A DNA stretch of 64,000 nt from NCBI GenBank assembly GCA_020444325.1, contig JAHLLD010000002.1, forward strand, positions 186,001-250,000, given 5' to 3'. A program made the translations under genes and the position numbers. The notes under the pieces are model-generated. The model saw nothing but the letters and a program-made list of their open reading frames with translations. It ran no database searches and was not told the origin of the DNA. Origin of the DNA: a bacterium (GTDB lineage Bacteria; Bacteroidota; Ignavibacteria; SZUA-365). Positions 1-7,451 of this stretch are shown in pieces. Numbering within the stretch: the stretch's first letter is position 1; the number at the start of each line of letters is the position of its first letter.

Positions 1-321
1 GCACTAACGGAGGTCGCTGCACGCGTCTGGACTGAACCGAAGCTGCAGAACGCCGAGATCGCGAAGGAACTTGGTTTGAGTACGTCTCAACTGTATCGCC
101 AATCCATCGCAGTCACCGGACGCGCGCCGAGTCGATTCATGCAGGATTACCGCCTCGAGAAAGCGGCCTGCTCCATCGAAAGACGTGAAGGGACGCTGAG
201 TGAAATCGCGTTCGCTTCCGGTTTCTGCAGTCTTTCCTATTTCTCGAAATGCTTTAAAAAGAAGTACGGCCTGCTCCCATCACATTACGCCGCACAGCTC
301 GCGCATATCTCGACTGTCTGA
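1..321 (+). CDS. AraC-family transcriptional regulator, C-terminal DNA-binding domain (5' end outside window)
   Basis: The frame is open from the first base of the window, so only the last 106 residues are seen. They form a typical AraC/XylS DNA-binding domain with two helix-turn-helix units. The first recognition region is around NAEIAKELGLSTSQLYR, and the second holds LSEIAFASGFCSLSYFSKCF followed by a KKYGLLPSHY ending, which is the usual AraC signature. Whatever sensor or response-regulator domain precedes it lies outside the window, so the signal sensed cannot be named. The frame is already open upstream of an internal TTG at position 76, so that codon is not the start. Confidence 0.85.
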   Translation, partial: ALTEVAARVWTEPKLQNAEIAKELGLSTSQLYRQSIAVTGRAPSRFMQDYRLEKAACSIERREGTLSEIAFASGFCSLSYFSKCFKKKYGLLPSHYAAQLAHISTV

Positions 322-408
322 CGCTGCCGAAATGTCCCGTCCCATCGTATTGATCGAATAGTACAAACATCTGGTTCAATCGTTGTAGCGCGATTACGCC
401 AGTGCGGT

Positions 409-416
409 TAGATTTG
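409..416 (+). promoter_or_regulatory. possible -7 box upstream of the globin gene
   Basis: TAGATTTG matches the Bacteroidota -7 consensus TAnnTTTG exactly and lies about 110 bases before the globin start. The nearest TTG (383-385) is 23 bases upstream, longer than the 20 seen elsewhere in this window, so this is a weak call. Nothing else was recognised in the 206 bases between the AraC-type gene and the globin gene. Confidence 0.3.
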
Positions 417-527
417 AGGTCAACGCAGCATCATTCTCCATGCGCAATGAGGAAGCAACGTTCGCGGACCGTGATCGTGTTCCATGCTGCTGTGACATTC
501 AGTTCAACAGACATCGAGGAGTACGCA

Positions 528-914
528 ATGGAAAATAGAGCACAGGATACGCTGTACGCGCGCCTGGGTGGCACAGAGGGAATTACCGCGCTCGTCGACG
601 ATATTGTCGACCAGCATATGAGCAATCCAGCAGTCTCCGCGCGCTTTCTTCCCTATAAGGAGAAGCCGGAACTCCTTTCCCAGATAAAAAAACACACCGT
701 TGATTTTTTTAGTATGGGCAGTGGGGGACCGGCAGCGTACAAGGGACGGGACATGGAAACGACGCATCGCGGTATGAATATCAGCGAGGCGGAGTACATG
801 CACGTCGTCGACGACATCATGGCCGTCTGCGAAAGACGTGAAATCGACGATCAGAGTAAGAGCGAAGTCCTTTCTATCGCATGGTCGCTGAAAGAACAGA
901 TCATGCATAAGTAG
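528..914 (+). CDS. truncated hemoglobin (group I-like)
   Basis: A 128-residue globin of the short 2/2 type. The start at 528 is chosen because a GAGGAG ribosome site lies just upstream and the product then begins at MENRAQDTLYARLGG, the usual start of the fold. The heme-binding proximal histidine is H80 in TTHRGMNISEAEY. The Phe-Tyr pair normally found at positions B9-B10 in group I proteins appears replaced by Ile-Val (VDDIVDQHM), so distal-pocket oxygen chemistry may differ from the nitric-oxide-detoxifying members. It stands alone with its own hairpin terminator. The family handles O2 or NO; the actual ligand is not decided by the sequence. Confidence 0.8.
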   Translation: MENRAQDTLYARLGGTEGITALVDDIVDQHMSNPAVSARFLPYKEKPELLSQIKKHTVDFFSMGSGGPAAYKGRDMETTHRGMNISEAEYMHVVDDIMAVCERREIDDQSKSEVLSIAWSLKEQIMHK

Positions 915-934
915 CAACGGCGAACACGGAGAAT

Positions 935-968
935 GGAAGGCAGGGCGTTCGTCCTGCCTTTCTATTTC
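935..968 (+). terminator. intrinsic terminator after the globin gene
   Basis: AAGGCAGG (937-944) pairs with CCTGCCTT (953-960) around an 8-base loop, followed by a T-rich but interrupted tail. It separates the globin from mtaB and argues against translation of mtaB starting as early as 933. Confidence 0.5.
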
Positions 969-995
969 CGCGAAATTTTCCTTTTTTACAGGCTT

Positions 996-2342
996 ATGAA
1001 ACGCGTAAGCATGCATACACTGGGCTGCAAGCTCAACTACACCGAGACCGTGACGCTGCGTGAGCAGTTTACAGGTGCGGGATTCGACGTTGTTGATTTC
1101 AAGGACAGCAGTGACGTCGTCCTGATCAACACCTGCTCGGTGACGTCGAAGGCGGATGCTGAAGCGCGCAAGCTGGTGCGGCAGGCACTCAGGCGTTCAC
1201 CCGATGCCTATGTGATTGTGGTCGGCTGCTACGCACAGCTGCGTCCCGAGGAGATTGCTTCCATTGAGGGCGTGGATCTCGTGCTTGGCTCGAAAGAGAA
1301 ATTCCATGTGATGGACTACCTCAATCCGGCACTGGAGAAACAGGGTCCGCGCATCATCGTCGATGATGTGGATGACGTCACCGAGTTTGGTCCCTCCGCG
1401 GCAGCGGACGCAGACGAACGCACTCGCGCTTTCCTGAAGGTGCAGGATGGCTGCGACTACAGCTGTTCGTTCTGCACCATCCCCATGGCCCGGGGCGGCA
1501 GCCGAAGCGACAGCATTGCCCGTACTGTCGATCACGCGCGACACATTCTTGGCCAGGGCTTCCGGGAAATCGTGCTGAGCGGTGTGAACGTCGGAGACTT
1601 CGGAAGCGGCACCGATGAGGATCTCTACCAGTTGCTGCTTGCGCTCAATGAGCTGGACGGCGATTTTCGCCTGCGCATCAGCAGCATCGAACCCAATCTG
1701 CTCACCGACGACATCATCCGGCTGACCGCGGAGTCTGACCGCATGTGCAATCACTTCCACATCCCGCTGCAATCGGGAAGCGATGATGTGCTGCGCCTCA
1801 TGCGCCGGCGTTACAACACCCGCCGTTTCCGCGAGCGTATCGATGCGATACTCACCGCCGTGCCCGACTGCGGCATCGGCATCGACGTCATCGTCGGCGC
1901 TCCGGGAGAAACCGACGAACGCTTCGAGGAGGGATATCGATTTCTGACGGACATCCCACTCGAATACCTGCACGTGTTCACGTACTCGGAGCGTCCCGGA
2001 ACGGATGCGCTGGAAATTGAGGAGCAGGTGCATCCAAAGCAGCGAGCGGAACGCAATCGTATGCTGCGTTCGCTTTCGCAGAAAAAGCGCCGCGCCTTTT
2101 ACCAGTCCCAGCTCGGCCGCACGCTGGACGTACTGTTCGAGAAAGTCGACGATCACGGCATGATCGGCGGCTTCACGAGTAACTACGTACGCGTTGAAAT
2201 CCCTTACCAGCCCGGTATGGAAAACAGCATCCTCCCCGTGCGCCTCGACCGCATCGAACGCGGCGTCGTCCGCGGCACGTTGCTGTCCGCACCCGACACG
2301 CAGACTTCCTACCTTTCCCTTCCCGTTATTGCAGTGGACTGA
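996..2342 (+). CDS. mtaB: tRNA (N6-threonylcarbamoyladenosine37-C2) methylthiotransferase MtaB
   Basis: A 448-residue radical-SAM methylthiotransferase that adds a methylthio group to t6A37 of tRNAs. The N-terminal UPF0004 domain has the three iron-sulfur ligands C11 (LGCKLN), C47 (NTCSV) and C78 (GCYAQ). The radical-SAM cluster motif CDYSCSFC supplies C153, C157 and C160. The C-terminal 70 residues or so would be the TRAM-like RNA-binding part. LGCKLN rather than LGCQMN at the first ligand favours MtaB over MiaB. The start at 996 (MKRVSMHTLGCKLN) follows the globin terminator; an in-frame start at 933 would sit inside that hairpin. Confidence 0.92.
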   Translation: MKRVSMHTLGCKLNYTETVTLREQFTGAGFDVVDFKDSSDVVLINTCSVTSKADAEARKLVRQALRRSPDAYVIVVGCYAQLRPEEIASIEGVDLVLGSKEKFHVMDYLNPALEKQGPRIIVDDVDDVTEFGPSAAADADERTRAFLKVQDGCDYSCSFCTIPMARGGSRSDSIARTVDHARHILGQGFREIVLSGVNVGDFGSGTDEDLYQLLLALNELDGDFRLRISSIEPNLLTDDIIRLTAESDRMCNHFHIPLQSGSDDVLRLMRRRYNTRRFRERIDAILTAVPDCGIGIDVIVGAPGETDERFEEGYRFLTDIPLEYLHVFTYSERPGTDALEIEEQVHPKQRAERNRMLRSLSQKKRRAFYQSQLGRTLDVLFEKVDDHGMIGGFTSNYVRVEIPYQPGMENSILPVRLDRIERGVVRGTLLSAPDTQTSYLSLPVIAVD

Positions 2343-2452
2343 TTCCATCCTTTTCTTTCTTACATCATTCCTGCAGACAGTCGCTTCGTAACCGATTCAC
2401 GCTATTGGTGTCCACTTATTGCTGATTGACATCAAGAGCCTGGAGGGTATGC

Positions 2453-2729
2453 ATGAGATCTGTCTACTTGCTTTTTCTCATGGTATGCACGTTGTCCGCC
2501 ACAACGGACGCGCAGACATACTGGCAGAACGATTTTGGCCCATGGGGCGGTGCAGCTCCGGCTCTATGACATCCTCGGCAGACAGCTGCGCACGGAGATC
2601 GATCGCTTATCCACTTCCGGCACGCATTACCATTCCGTCGATGTCACGTCGCTCGCACCCGGCACCTACATCGCCGTACTCACATACCGGGAAAACACTC
2701 GTGATGTCACCTTCCAGGTACTTCGGTAG
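2453..2729 (+). pseudogene. remnant of a T9SS-secreted protein: signal peptide joined out of frame to a sorting domain
   Basis: Reading starts at ATG 2453 behind a good GGAGG site (2442-2446) and gives a clear signal peptide (MRSVYLLFLMVCTLSATTDAQ), then TYWQNDFGPWGG, and stops at TGA 2567-2569. From about 2550 a different frame (codons in phase with 2550) encodes a complete-looking type A T9SS C-terminal sorting domain, with LYDILGRQLR, LAPGTYIAVLTYR and VTFQVLR ending at TAG 2727-2729. Both ends of a secreted protein are therefore present with the middle missing and the frame broken at about 2545. The W..GPWGG start resembles proteins with beta-propeller repeats, but the original function is unknown. 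Confidence 0.7.
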
Positions 2730-2876
2730 ATAAGCGATCATTTGGAGGAAGAGACGAGAATCCTGCATGACTCCTCATCGGGTAATTTCCCTTCTCACCC
2801 TCATTGGGAAAATTCCTGTAACTTCCTTATTTTTCTTAGCTAGTACGGTTGTAAACAATCAGTACGCAAGAAGAAT

Positions 2877-4208
2877 ATGTTTGAAGCACTGTCCGACAGA
2901 TTAGAAGATGCCCTTCGCCGCGTAAAGGGGCAGCACCGCATTTCGGAAGACAACGTCTCCGAAACCCTGCGGGAGGTGCGCCGTGCCCTGCTGGAAGCCG
3001 ATGTGAACTTCCAGGTGACGAAGGATTTCATTGAAAATGTAAAGGAAAAGGCGCTCGGGCAGGATGTGCTCAAGAGCCTGACGCCCGGACAGCAGATCGT
3101 CAAGGTGCTGCATGACGAGCTGGTCTCGCTCATGGGCTCGGAGCGTGTGGATCTGAATTATGCGCGGACGGGACCGACCATCATCATGGTGGCGGGTCTG
3201 CAGGGCTCCGGTAAAACGACGTTTAGTGCCAAGCTCGCGAAGCATCTCAAGAGCAGTGGCCGGCAGCCGCTTCTGGTCGCAGGTGACGTGTATCGTCCCG
3301 CGGCTATCGGACAGCTGAAGCAGCTGGCCGGACAGATTGACATCCCGGTGTACTCGGGCGATGAGAAAAACCCGGTCAAGATCGCCGAGGAGTCGCTGGA
3401 ATACGCGCGCAAGAATCTCTGCAATGTCATCATCATCGATACGGCGGGACGTCTCTCCATCGATGAGCAGATGATGCAGGAAGTCGCCGATATCAAGAAG
3501 CGCGTCAATCCCACCGAAATCCTGTTCGTGGTCGACTCAATGACGGGTCAGGATGCTGTCAATACGGCCAAGGCCTTCCACGACCGTCTTGACTATCACG
3601 GTGTGGTGCTGACGAAGCTCGATGGTGATACCCGTGGCGGTGCGGCACTCTCGATTCGCCGCGTGGTCGACAAACCGATCAAGTTTGCGTCCATCGGCGA
3701 GAAGCTCGAAGCGCTCGAAGCCTTCCATCCCGACCGCATGGCCTCACGCATCCTCGGCATGGGCGATATCGTCACCCTCGCCGAAAAGGCGCAGGAGCAG
3801 TTCGATGCCGACGAAGCAGCCAAGCTCGAACAGAAAATGCGGAAGAACCAGTTCACGCTGGAGGATTTCTATTCGCAGCTGCAGGCCATCAAGAAAATGG
3901 GTCCGCTCTCGTCGGTGATGGAGATGATACCCGGACTCGGCAAGGCCCTCCGCGGTGTGGAAATCGATGACCGCTCTTTCGTCCAGATCGAAGCGATGAT
4001 ACAGTCGATGACGCCCGAAGAGCGGCAGAAACCCGCGATCATCAACGGAAGCCGACGCAAGCGCATCGCCGCGGGCAGCGGCACGACGGTGCAGGATGTC
4101 AACCGCCTGCTCAAGCAGTTCACCGATATGCAGAAAATGATGAAACGCCTGACGCGCGGCGGCATGCGCCAGTTCGCCAAAGGCATGATGAACCAGAAAT
4201 TTTCATAA
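2877..4208 (+). CDS. ffh: signal recognition particle protein Ffh (SRP54)
   Basis: A 443-residue SRP GTPase, the usual length. The N-domain covers about residues 1-90. The G-domain carries the P-loop GLQGSGKT (107-114), DTAGR (188-192) and TKLDGD (246-251). The methionine-rich M-domain runs from about 300 to the end and contains Ser-Gly/RRKRIAAGSGTTV-type SRP RNA-binding segments. It targets membrane and secreted proteins co-translationally to the translocon together with 4.5S RNA and FtsY, neither of which is in this window. It opens the ffh-rpsP-rimM-trmD-rplS run, an order conserved in many bacteria. Confidence 0.97.
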   Translation: MFEALSDRLEDALRRVKGQHRISEDNVSETLREVRRALLEADVNFQVTKDFIENVKEKALGQDVLKSLTPGQQIVKVLHDELVSLMGSERVDLNYARTGPTIIMVAGLQGSGKTTFSAKLAKHLKSSGRQPLLVAGDVYRPAAIGQLKQLAGQIDIPVYSGDEKNPVKIAEESLEYARKNLCNVIIIDTAGRLSIDEQMMQEVADIKKRVNPTEILFVVDSMTGQDAVNTAKAFHDRLDYHGVVLTKLDGDTRGGAALSIRRVVDKPIKFASIGEKLEALEAFHPDRMASRILGMGDIVTLAEKAQEQFDADEAAKLEQKMRKNQFTLEDFYSQLQAIKKMGPLSSVMEMIPGLGKALRGVEIDDRSFVQIEAMIQSMTPEERQKPAIINGSRRKRIAAGSGTTVQDVNRLLKQFTDMQKMMKRLTRGGMRQFAKGMMNQKFS

Positions 4209-4247
4209 ACGTCTACAACTAATCATTCTCCCTGGAGGTTCAATTCC

Positions 4248-4793
4248 GTGGTTAAACTTCGTATGCAGAGAAGAGGCCGTAAGAAACTGCCGATCTACAA
4301 GATCGTAGCCGCCGATTCTCGTTCGCCCCGTGATGGTCGTTTTATTGAAGCAATTGGTCAGTACAAGCCGCTGACGGTTCCGGCAGAGCTGGAAATCGAC
4401 AAGGAACGCGCACTGTACTGGCTCGGCGTCGGCGCCCAGCCGTCCGATACCGTTCGCAGCCTTCTCAGCGACCAGGGCATCATGCTGCACTTCCACCTTC
4501 TCCGCAAGGGCAAGAGCGAAGATGAAATCGCTCAGGAGCTCGAGGCCTGGCAGAAGGCGAAGGATGAGCGCAAGGCGAAGACCGTTTCCAAGAAGCAGCT
4601 CCGCGCCCAGCGCCGCGCCGAGGCGGAAGCCAAGGCAAAGGCCGAGGAAGAAGCCAAAGCCAAGGCCGAAGCAGAAGCAAAGGCGAAGGAAGAGGCTGAG
4701 GCCGCTGCCGCCGCTGCTGCTGAAGCACCCGCCGAAGAAGCACCGGCTGAGGAAGCTGCTGCTGACGACGCCGCTGAAGAAAAGGCGGAATAA
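4248..4793 (+). CDS. rpsP: 30S ribosomal protein S16
   Basis: A GTG start preceded by a strong GGAGG (4234-4238). Residues 1-85 or so are the S16 core ([20 protein letters not shown], then [14 protein letters not shown]). The protein is 181 residues, about twice the minimal S16, because of a long C-terminal tail almost wholly of Ala, Glu and Lys that is likely an extended charged helix. Such tails are common in S16 of Bacteroidota. It lies 39 bases after ffh and 33 before rimM, so co-transcription is likely. Confidence 0.97.
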   Translation: MVKLRMQRRGRKKLPIYKIVAADSRSPRDGRFIEAIGQYKPLTVPAELEIDKERALYWLGVGAQPSDTVRSLLSDQGIMLHFHLLRKGKSEDEIAQELEAWQKAKDERKAKTVSKKQLRAQRRAEAEAKAKAEEEAKAKAEAEAKAKEEAEAAAAAAAEAPAEEAPAEEAAADDAAEEKAE

Positions 4794-4826
4794 GACCGTC
4801 GTTTCCCACGGCAGTCCGCTGATGTC

Positions 4827-5354
4827 ATGGCACAGGAACTCTGTCTGATCGGAAGCATTGTCGCCGCGCACGGCATTCGTGGCGCGGTGAAAGTGCAGTC
4901 CCATTCCGACATCCCCGGTCGATTTGAAAGCCTCGAGCAGGTGCTCGTCGGCGAGGAGGCTGAGAATGTCCGCACAATGGAGATTTCAACCGTCTCGGAA
5001 CAGCCTGCTACCGTTTTTGTACAGTTCGCCGGCGTTGAGGACCGCGATGCCGCGGAAGACCTCATCGGTTTGAACCTCTATGTGACGGAAGACGAGATGG
5101 AAGCGCCGCCTGAAGGACGCTACTTCGTCCATGATCTGATCGGCTGCAAGGTGGAAACGCCTGAAGGAGAAGCGCGGGGAAGCGTGCGCGACGTGTTGCT
5201 GCTCCCCGCCAACGATGTGTACGTGGTCGAGTACCACGGTTTCGAGGTCCTGGTCCCCGCCGTGCCGGACTTCATCCAGAGCGTGAACACGGCGGAAAAA
5301 CGCATCGTGGTAACGCCCGTGCCCGGGCTGTTCGAGGATGTCGATGAGGATTGA
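4827..5354 (+). CDS. rimM: 16S rRNA processing/ribosome maturation factor RimM
   Basis: 175 residues. The N-terminal RimM beta-barrel starts CLIGSIVAAHGIRGAVKV (about residues 5-22) and the C-terminal half is a PRC-barrel (RYFVHDLIGCKVETPEG through VLVPAVPDFIQSV). RimM binds S19 in the 30S head and helps late 16S maturation. Its stop overlaps the trmD start, which indicates translational coupling. Confidence 0.94.
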   Translation: MAQELCLIGSIVAAHGIRGAVKVQSHSDIPGRFESLEQVLVGEEAENVRTMEISTVSEQPATVFVQFAGVEDRDAAEDLIGLNLYVTEDEMEAPPEGRYFVHDLIGCKVETPEGEARGSVRDVLLLPANDVYVVEYHGFEVLVPAVPDFIQSVNTAEKRIVVTPVPGLFEDVDED

Positions 5355-6048
5355 TGTCATTACCGGCCACCCGTCGCTGTTCACGGGTCCACTGAGCGAG
5401 AGCATCGTCAAACGCGCGCAGGAAGGCGGCTACGTGCAGATCGAACTGCACGACCTCCGCGACTTCACGCATGACAAGCATCGCACGATTGATGACACAC
5501 CCTATGGCGGCGGCGCAGGAATGATTCTCAAACCGGAGCCGCTGTTTGAATGCATCGAGATGCTGCAGCAGCAGCGCAGTTACGATCAGGTTATTCTCAC
5601 CACGCCCATGGGCGAGGTCTACGATCAGAACCGCTGCAAGCGGCTGTCGATGCACGAGAACCTGATCATCATCTGCGGACACTACAAGGGCATCGATCAG
5701 CGCGTCATCGACCAGCTGGTTACCATGGAGCTCTCCATCGGCGATTATGTGCTGACCGGTGGGGAACTGGCCGCGGCGGTCATTATTGATTCCGTGGTCC
5801 GCCTCATCCCCGGAGTGATCGGGGATGGAGAATCGCTGCTCAGCGATTCATTCATGGACGGAGAGCTGGACTGCCCCTACTACACACGTCCCCCGGAATA
5901 CCGCGGCAGTCGCGTGCCTGAGGACCTGCTCTCCGGCGATCACAAGCGCGTGGAGAAGTGGCGACGCAAGGAAGCGGCCCGCATCACGCGACAGCGCAGG
6001 CCGGATCTGCTGGATGAGGCGCCCCGGCGGCGAAACAGAAATGATTGA
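5344..6048 (+). CDS. trmD: tRNA (guanine37-N1)-methyltransferase TrmD
   Basis: 234 residues from ATG 5344 (MRIDVITGHP); an ATG two codons upstream (5338) is also possible. The trefoil-knot SAM site is visible as CGHYKGID (111-118) and SIGDYVLTGGELA (131-143), followed by VVRLIPGVIGD. The C-terminal half has the usual DSFMDG and RPPEYRG elements and a basic RITRQRRPDLL end. It methylates G37 in tRNAs reading CNN codons to prevent frameshifting. It overlaps rimM by 11 bases and is followed by rplS after 51 bases. Confidence 0.96.
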   Translation: MRIDVITGHPSLFTGPLSESIVKRAQEGGYVQIELHDLRDFTHDKHRTIDDTPYGGGAGMILKPEPLFECIEMLQQQRSYDQVILTTPMGEVYDQNRCKRLSMHENLIIICGHYKGIDQRVIDQLVTMELSIGDYVLTGGELAAAVIIDSVVRLIPGVIGDGESLLSDSFMDGELDCPYYTRPPEYRGSRVPEDLLSGDHKRVEKWRRKEAARITRQRRPDLLDEAPRRRNRND

Positions 6049-6099
6049 GAATTGCAGTATATTGAATCTATTGGACGAGATACATCGTAGGAGAACACC

Positions 6100-6438
6100 A
6101 TGAACAAAGTCGATCTCATTGAACAGTCCATGATGCGCAGCGACTTGCCGGAATTCGCACCGGGTGATGTCGTGAACGTACACGTGCGCGTCAAGGAAGG
6201 GAACAAGGAACGTATCCAGGAATACCAGGGTATCGTCATTGGCATCAAAGGCGCCGGACTCAAGCGTACCTTCACCGTGCGCAAGGTTTCCAACGGCGTC
6301 GGCGTCGAACGTATTTTCCCCATCCACTCACCGTCCATCGCCAAGGTGGTGAAGGTGCGTCAGGGAAATGTGCGCCGCGCCAAGTTGTTCTATCTTCGCA
6401 ACCTTGCCGCCAAGCAGGTTCGCGCGAAGACCACGTAA
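6100..6438 (+). CDS. rplS: 50S ribosomal protein L19
   Basis: 112 residues with the standard L19 pattern: FAPGDVVNVHVRVKEGNKER, then IQEYQGIVI, FTVRKVSNGVGVERIFP and the basic C-terminus RRAKLFYLRNLAAKQVRAK. A GGAGA ribosome site lies just before ATG 6100. It closes the ffh operon. Confidence 0.97.
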   Translation: MNKVDLIEQSMMRSDLPEFAPGDVVNVHVRVKEGNKERIQEYQGIVIGIKGAGLKRTFTVRKVSNGVGVERIFPIHSPSIAKVVKVRQGNVRRAKLFYLRNLAAKQVRAKTT

Positions 6439-6460
6439 ACAGGACTGTTTTTTTCTCATT

Positions 6461-6492
6461 GAAAGGAGACATGCCCGTGCGTGTCTCCTTTC
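6461..6492 (+). promoter_or_regulatory. perfect 11-bp hairpin enclosing the ribosome site of the next gene
   Basis: GAAAGGAGACA (6461-6471) pairs perfectly with TGTCTCCTTTC (6482-6492) across a 10-base loop. There is no T-run after it on the plus strand, and on the minus strand the flank would be A-rich, so it is not an ordinary terminator in either direction. The only Shine-Dalgarno sequence before the MqnA-like gene (AAGGAG) is inside the left arm, and its GTG start (6481) sits at the loop edge. Control of translation is possible; transcript trimming after rplS is the alternative. Confidence 0.5.
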
Positions 6493-7311
6493 GTCATAAT
6501 GCAAATCATGCCAGTACTCAGCACACAGGAACACAAACGCAACCGCGACCTGCTCCGCGCCTTCGAAATGGAAGCGGGTCCCATGCTCGACCGCATCGAA
6601 CAGCAGCCCGCCGACACCGCCTGGAAGCTTCTCGAGGGGGAAGTAGACATGGCTCTGGCCTCGCCGCTGCTCTTCGCGCAGAGGGAGGGTGATCTCGTCA
6701 TCATGCCCGGCGCGTGCGTCGCCGCGACAGGAGAGACAGGCGAGGTGCTCCTGCAGTTCCGGAAAGGACTGCGGGAAATCAGCAGCGTCGGCTATTACGG
6801 TGAACCCGGTATCGATACCATGCTCGCCGAGGTGATTCTCAAGGAGAAATACCGGATGTATCCGCGCTTCTTTCCCATGAAGCAGGAGCCCGGAGAAGCC
6901 CTCGCGGCTGTCGATGCACTGCTGTTCCCCTCGCATGAAGAGCGCAGGCCGGAAGGCGATGCCTCGGTGATTGACATGATCGATGAATGGTTCGACCTCA
7001 CACAGCTGCCCTTTGTACGTGAAATCTTCATCGGCTGGGAAGCCCGCATGGATTCCGCGATAGACGATGCTGTACGGCGTGCCGGAGACAGCGTTGACAG
7101 CGACGTGCTCGTTGCACTTGATGAGGCTCTGCAGGAACACAGACTGCGTACGGATGTCACGTCTGCTTTGCCACCCCACTACCGCTACCGCTTCACACCG
7201 GATGCGCAGGAGGGATTGCAGAACTTTTTCCAGATGGCCTTTTTCCACGGCCTCCGCACCGATATTCCCAACTTCACGTTCTGGGCGCCGGAAGAGGAAG
7301 GAGAGGGCTGA
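6481..7311 (+). CDS. MqnA/MqnD-like protein (possible chorismate dehydratase of the futalosine pathway)
   Basis: 276 residues from GTG 6481; ATG 6499 and ATG 6508 are alternative starts and the true one is uncertain. The pattern fits the periplasmic-binding-like fold of MqnA: a LLEGEVDMALASPLLFA segment, a YGEPGIDTMLAEVILKEKY segment where MqnA has its substrate-pocket helix, then EWFDLTQLPFVREIFIGW matching the hallmark W-x-x-x-TGLPFVFAVW, and a C-terminal YRFTPDAQEGLQNFFQMAF. MqnA removes water from chorismate to begin futalosine-type menaquinone synthesis. The N-terminal strand is not well matched and no other mqn gene is adjacent, so the exact reaction is inferred from family resemblance only. 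Confidence 0.6.
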   Translation: MSPFVIMQIMPVLSTQEHKRNRDLLRAFEMEAGPMLDRIEQQPADTAWKLLEGEVDMALASPLLFAQREGDLVIMPGACVAATGETGEVLLQFRKGLREISSVGYYGEPGIDTMLAEVILKEKYRMYPRFFPMKQEPGEALAAVDALLFPSHEERRPEGDASVIDMIDEWFDLTQLPFVREIFIGWEARMDSAIDDAVRRAGDSVDSDVLVALDEALQEHRLRTDVTSALPPHYRYRFTPDAQEGLQNFFQMAFFHGLRTDIPNFTFWAPEEEGEG

Positions 7312-7389
7312 TCCGGGTACACGCTGCTTCGATGATGAAGCGCGGTGTCCACTGCATGGTCGTTTTGAAATGAAGGACCGTATCCTGCC

Positions 7390-7419
7390 TTGCAAGTCAC
7401 CCGGGCAAGGTCTAGATTG
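7390..7419 (+). promoter_or_regulatory. candidate promoter for recN
   Basis: TTG (7390-7392), a 20-base spacer, then TAGATTG (7413-7419), a close match to the Bacteroidota TTG-N20-TAnnTTTG form. It lies 32 bases before the recN start, in the otherwise featureless 140-base gap after the MqnA-like gene. Confidence 0.4.
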
Positions 7420-7451
7420 CTCCAACTGTTACTGGAAGCTACAGGGTTTAC

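Noticed and set aside
933-995. Extended N-terminus of MtaB
   Set aside because: It would start inside the globin terminator hairpin; the conserved MtaB start is at 996.
6471-6692. Small reading frame starting ATG 6471 behind AAGGAG
   Set aside because: It lies in another frame of the MqnA-like gene, is low-complexity (Arg/His/Thr/Pro) and has no homologous look.
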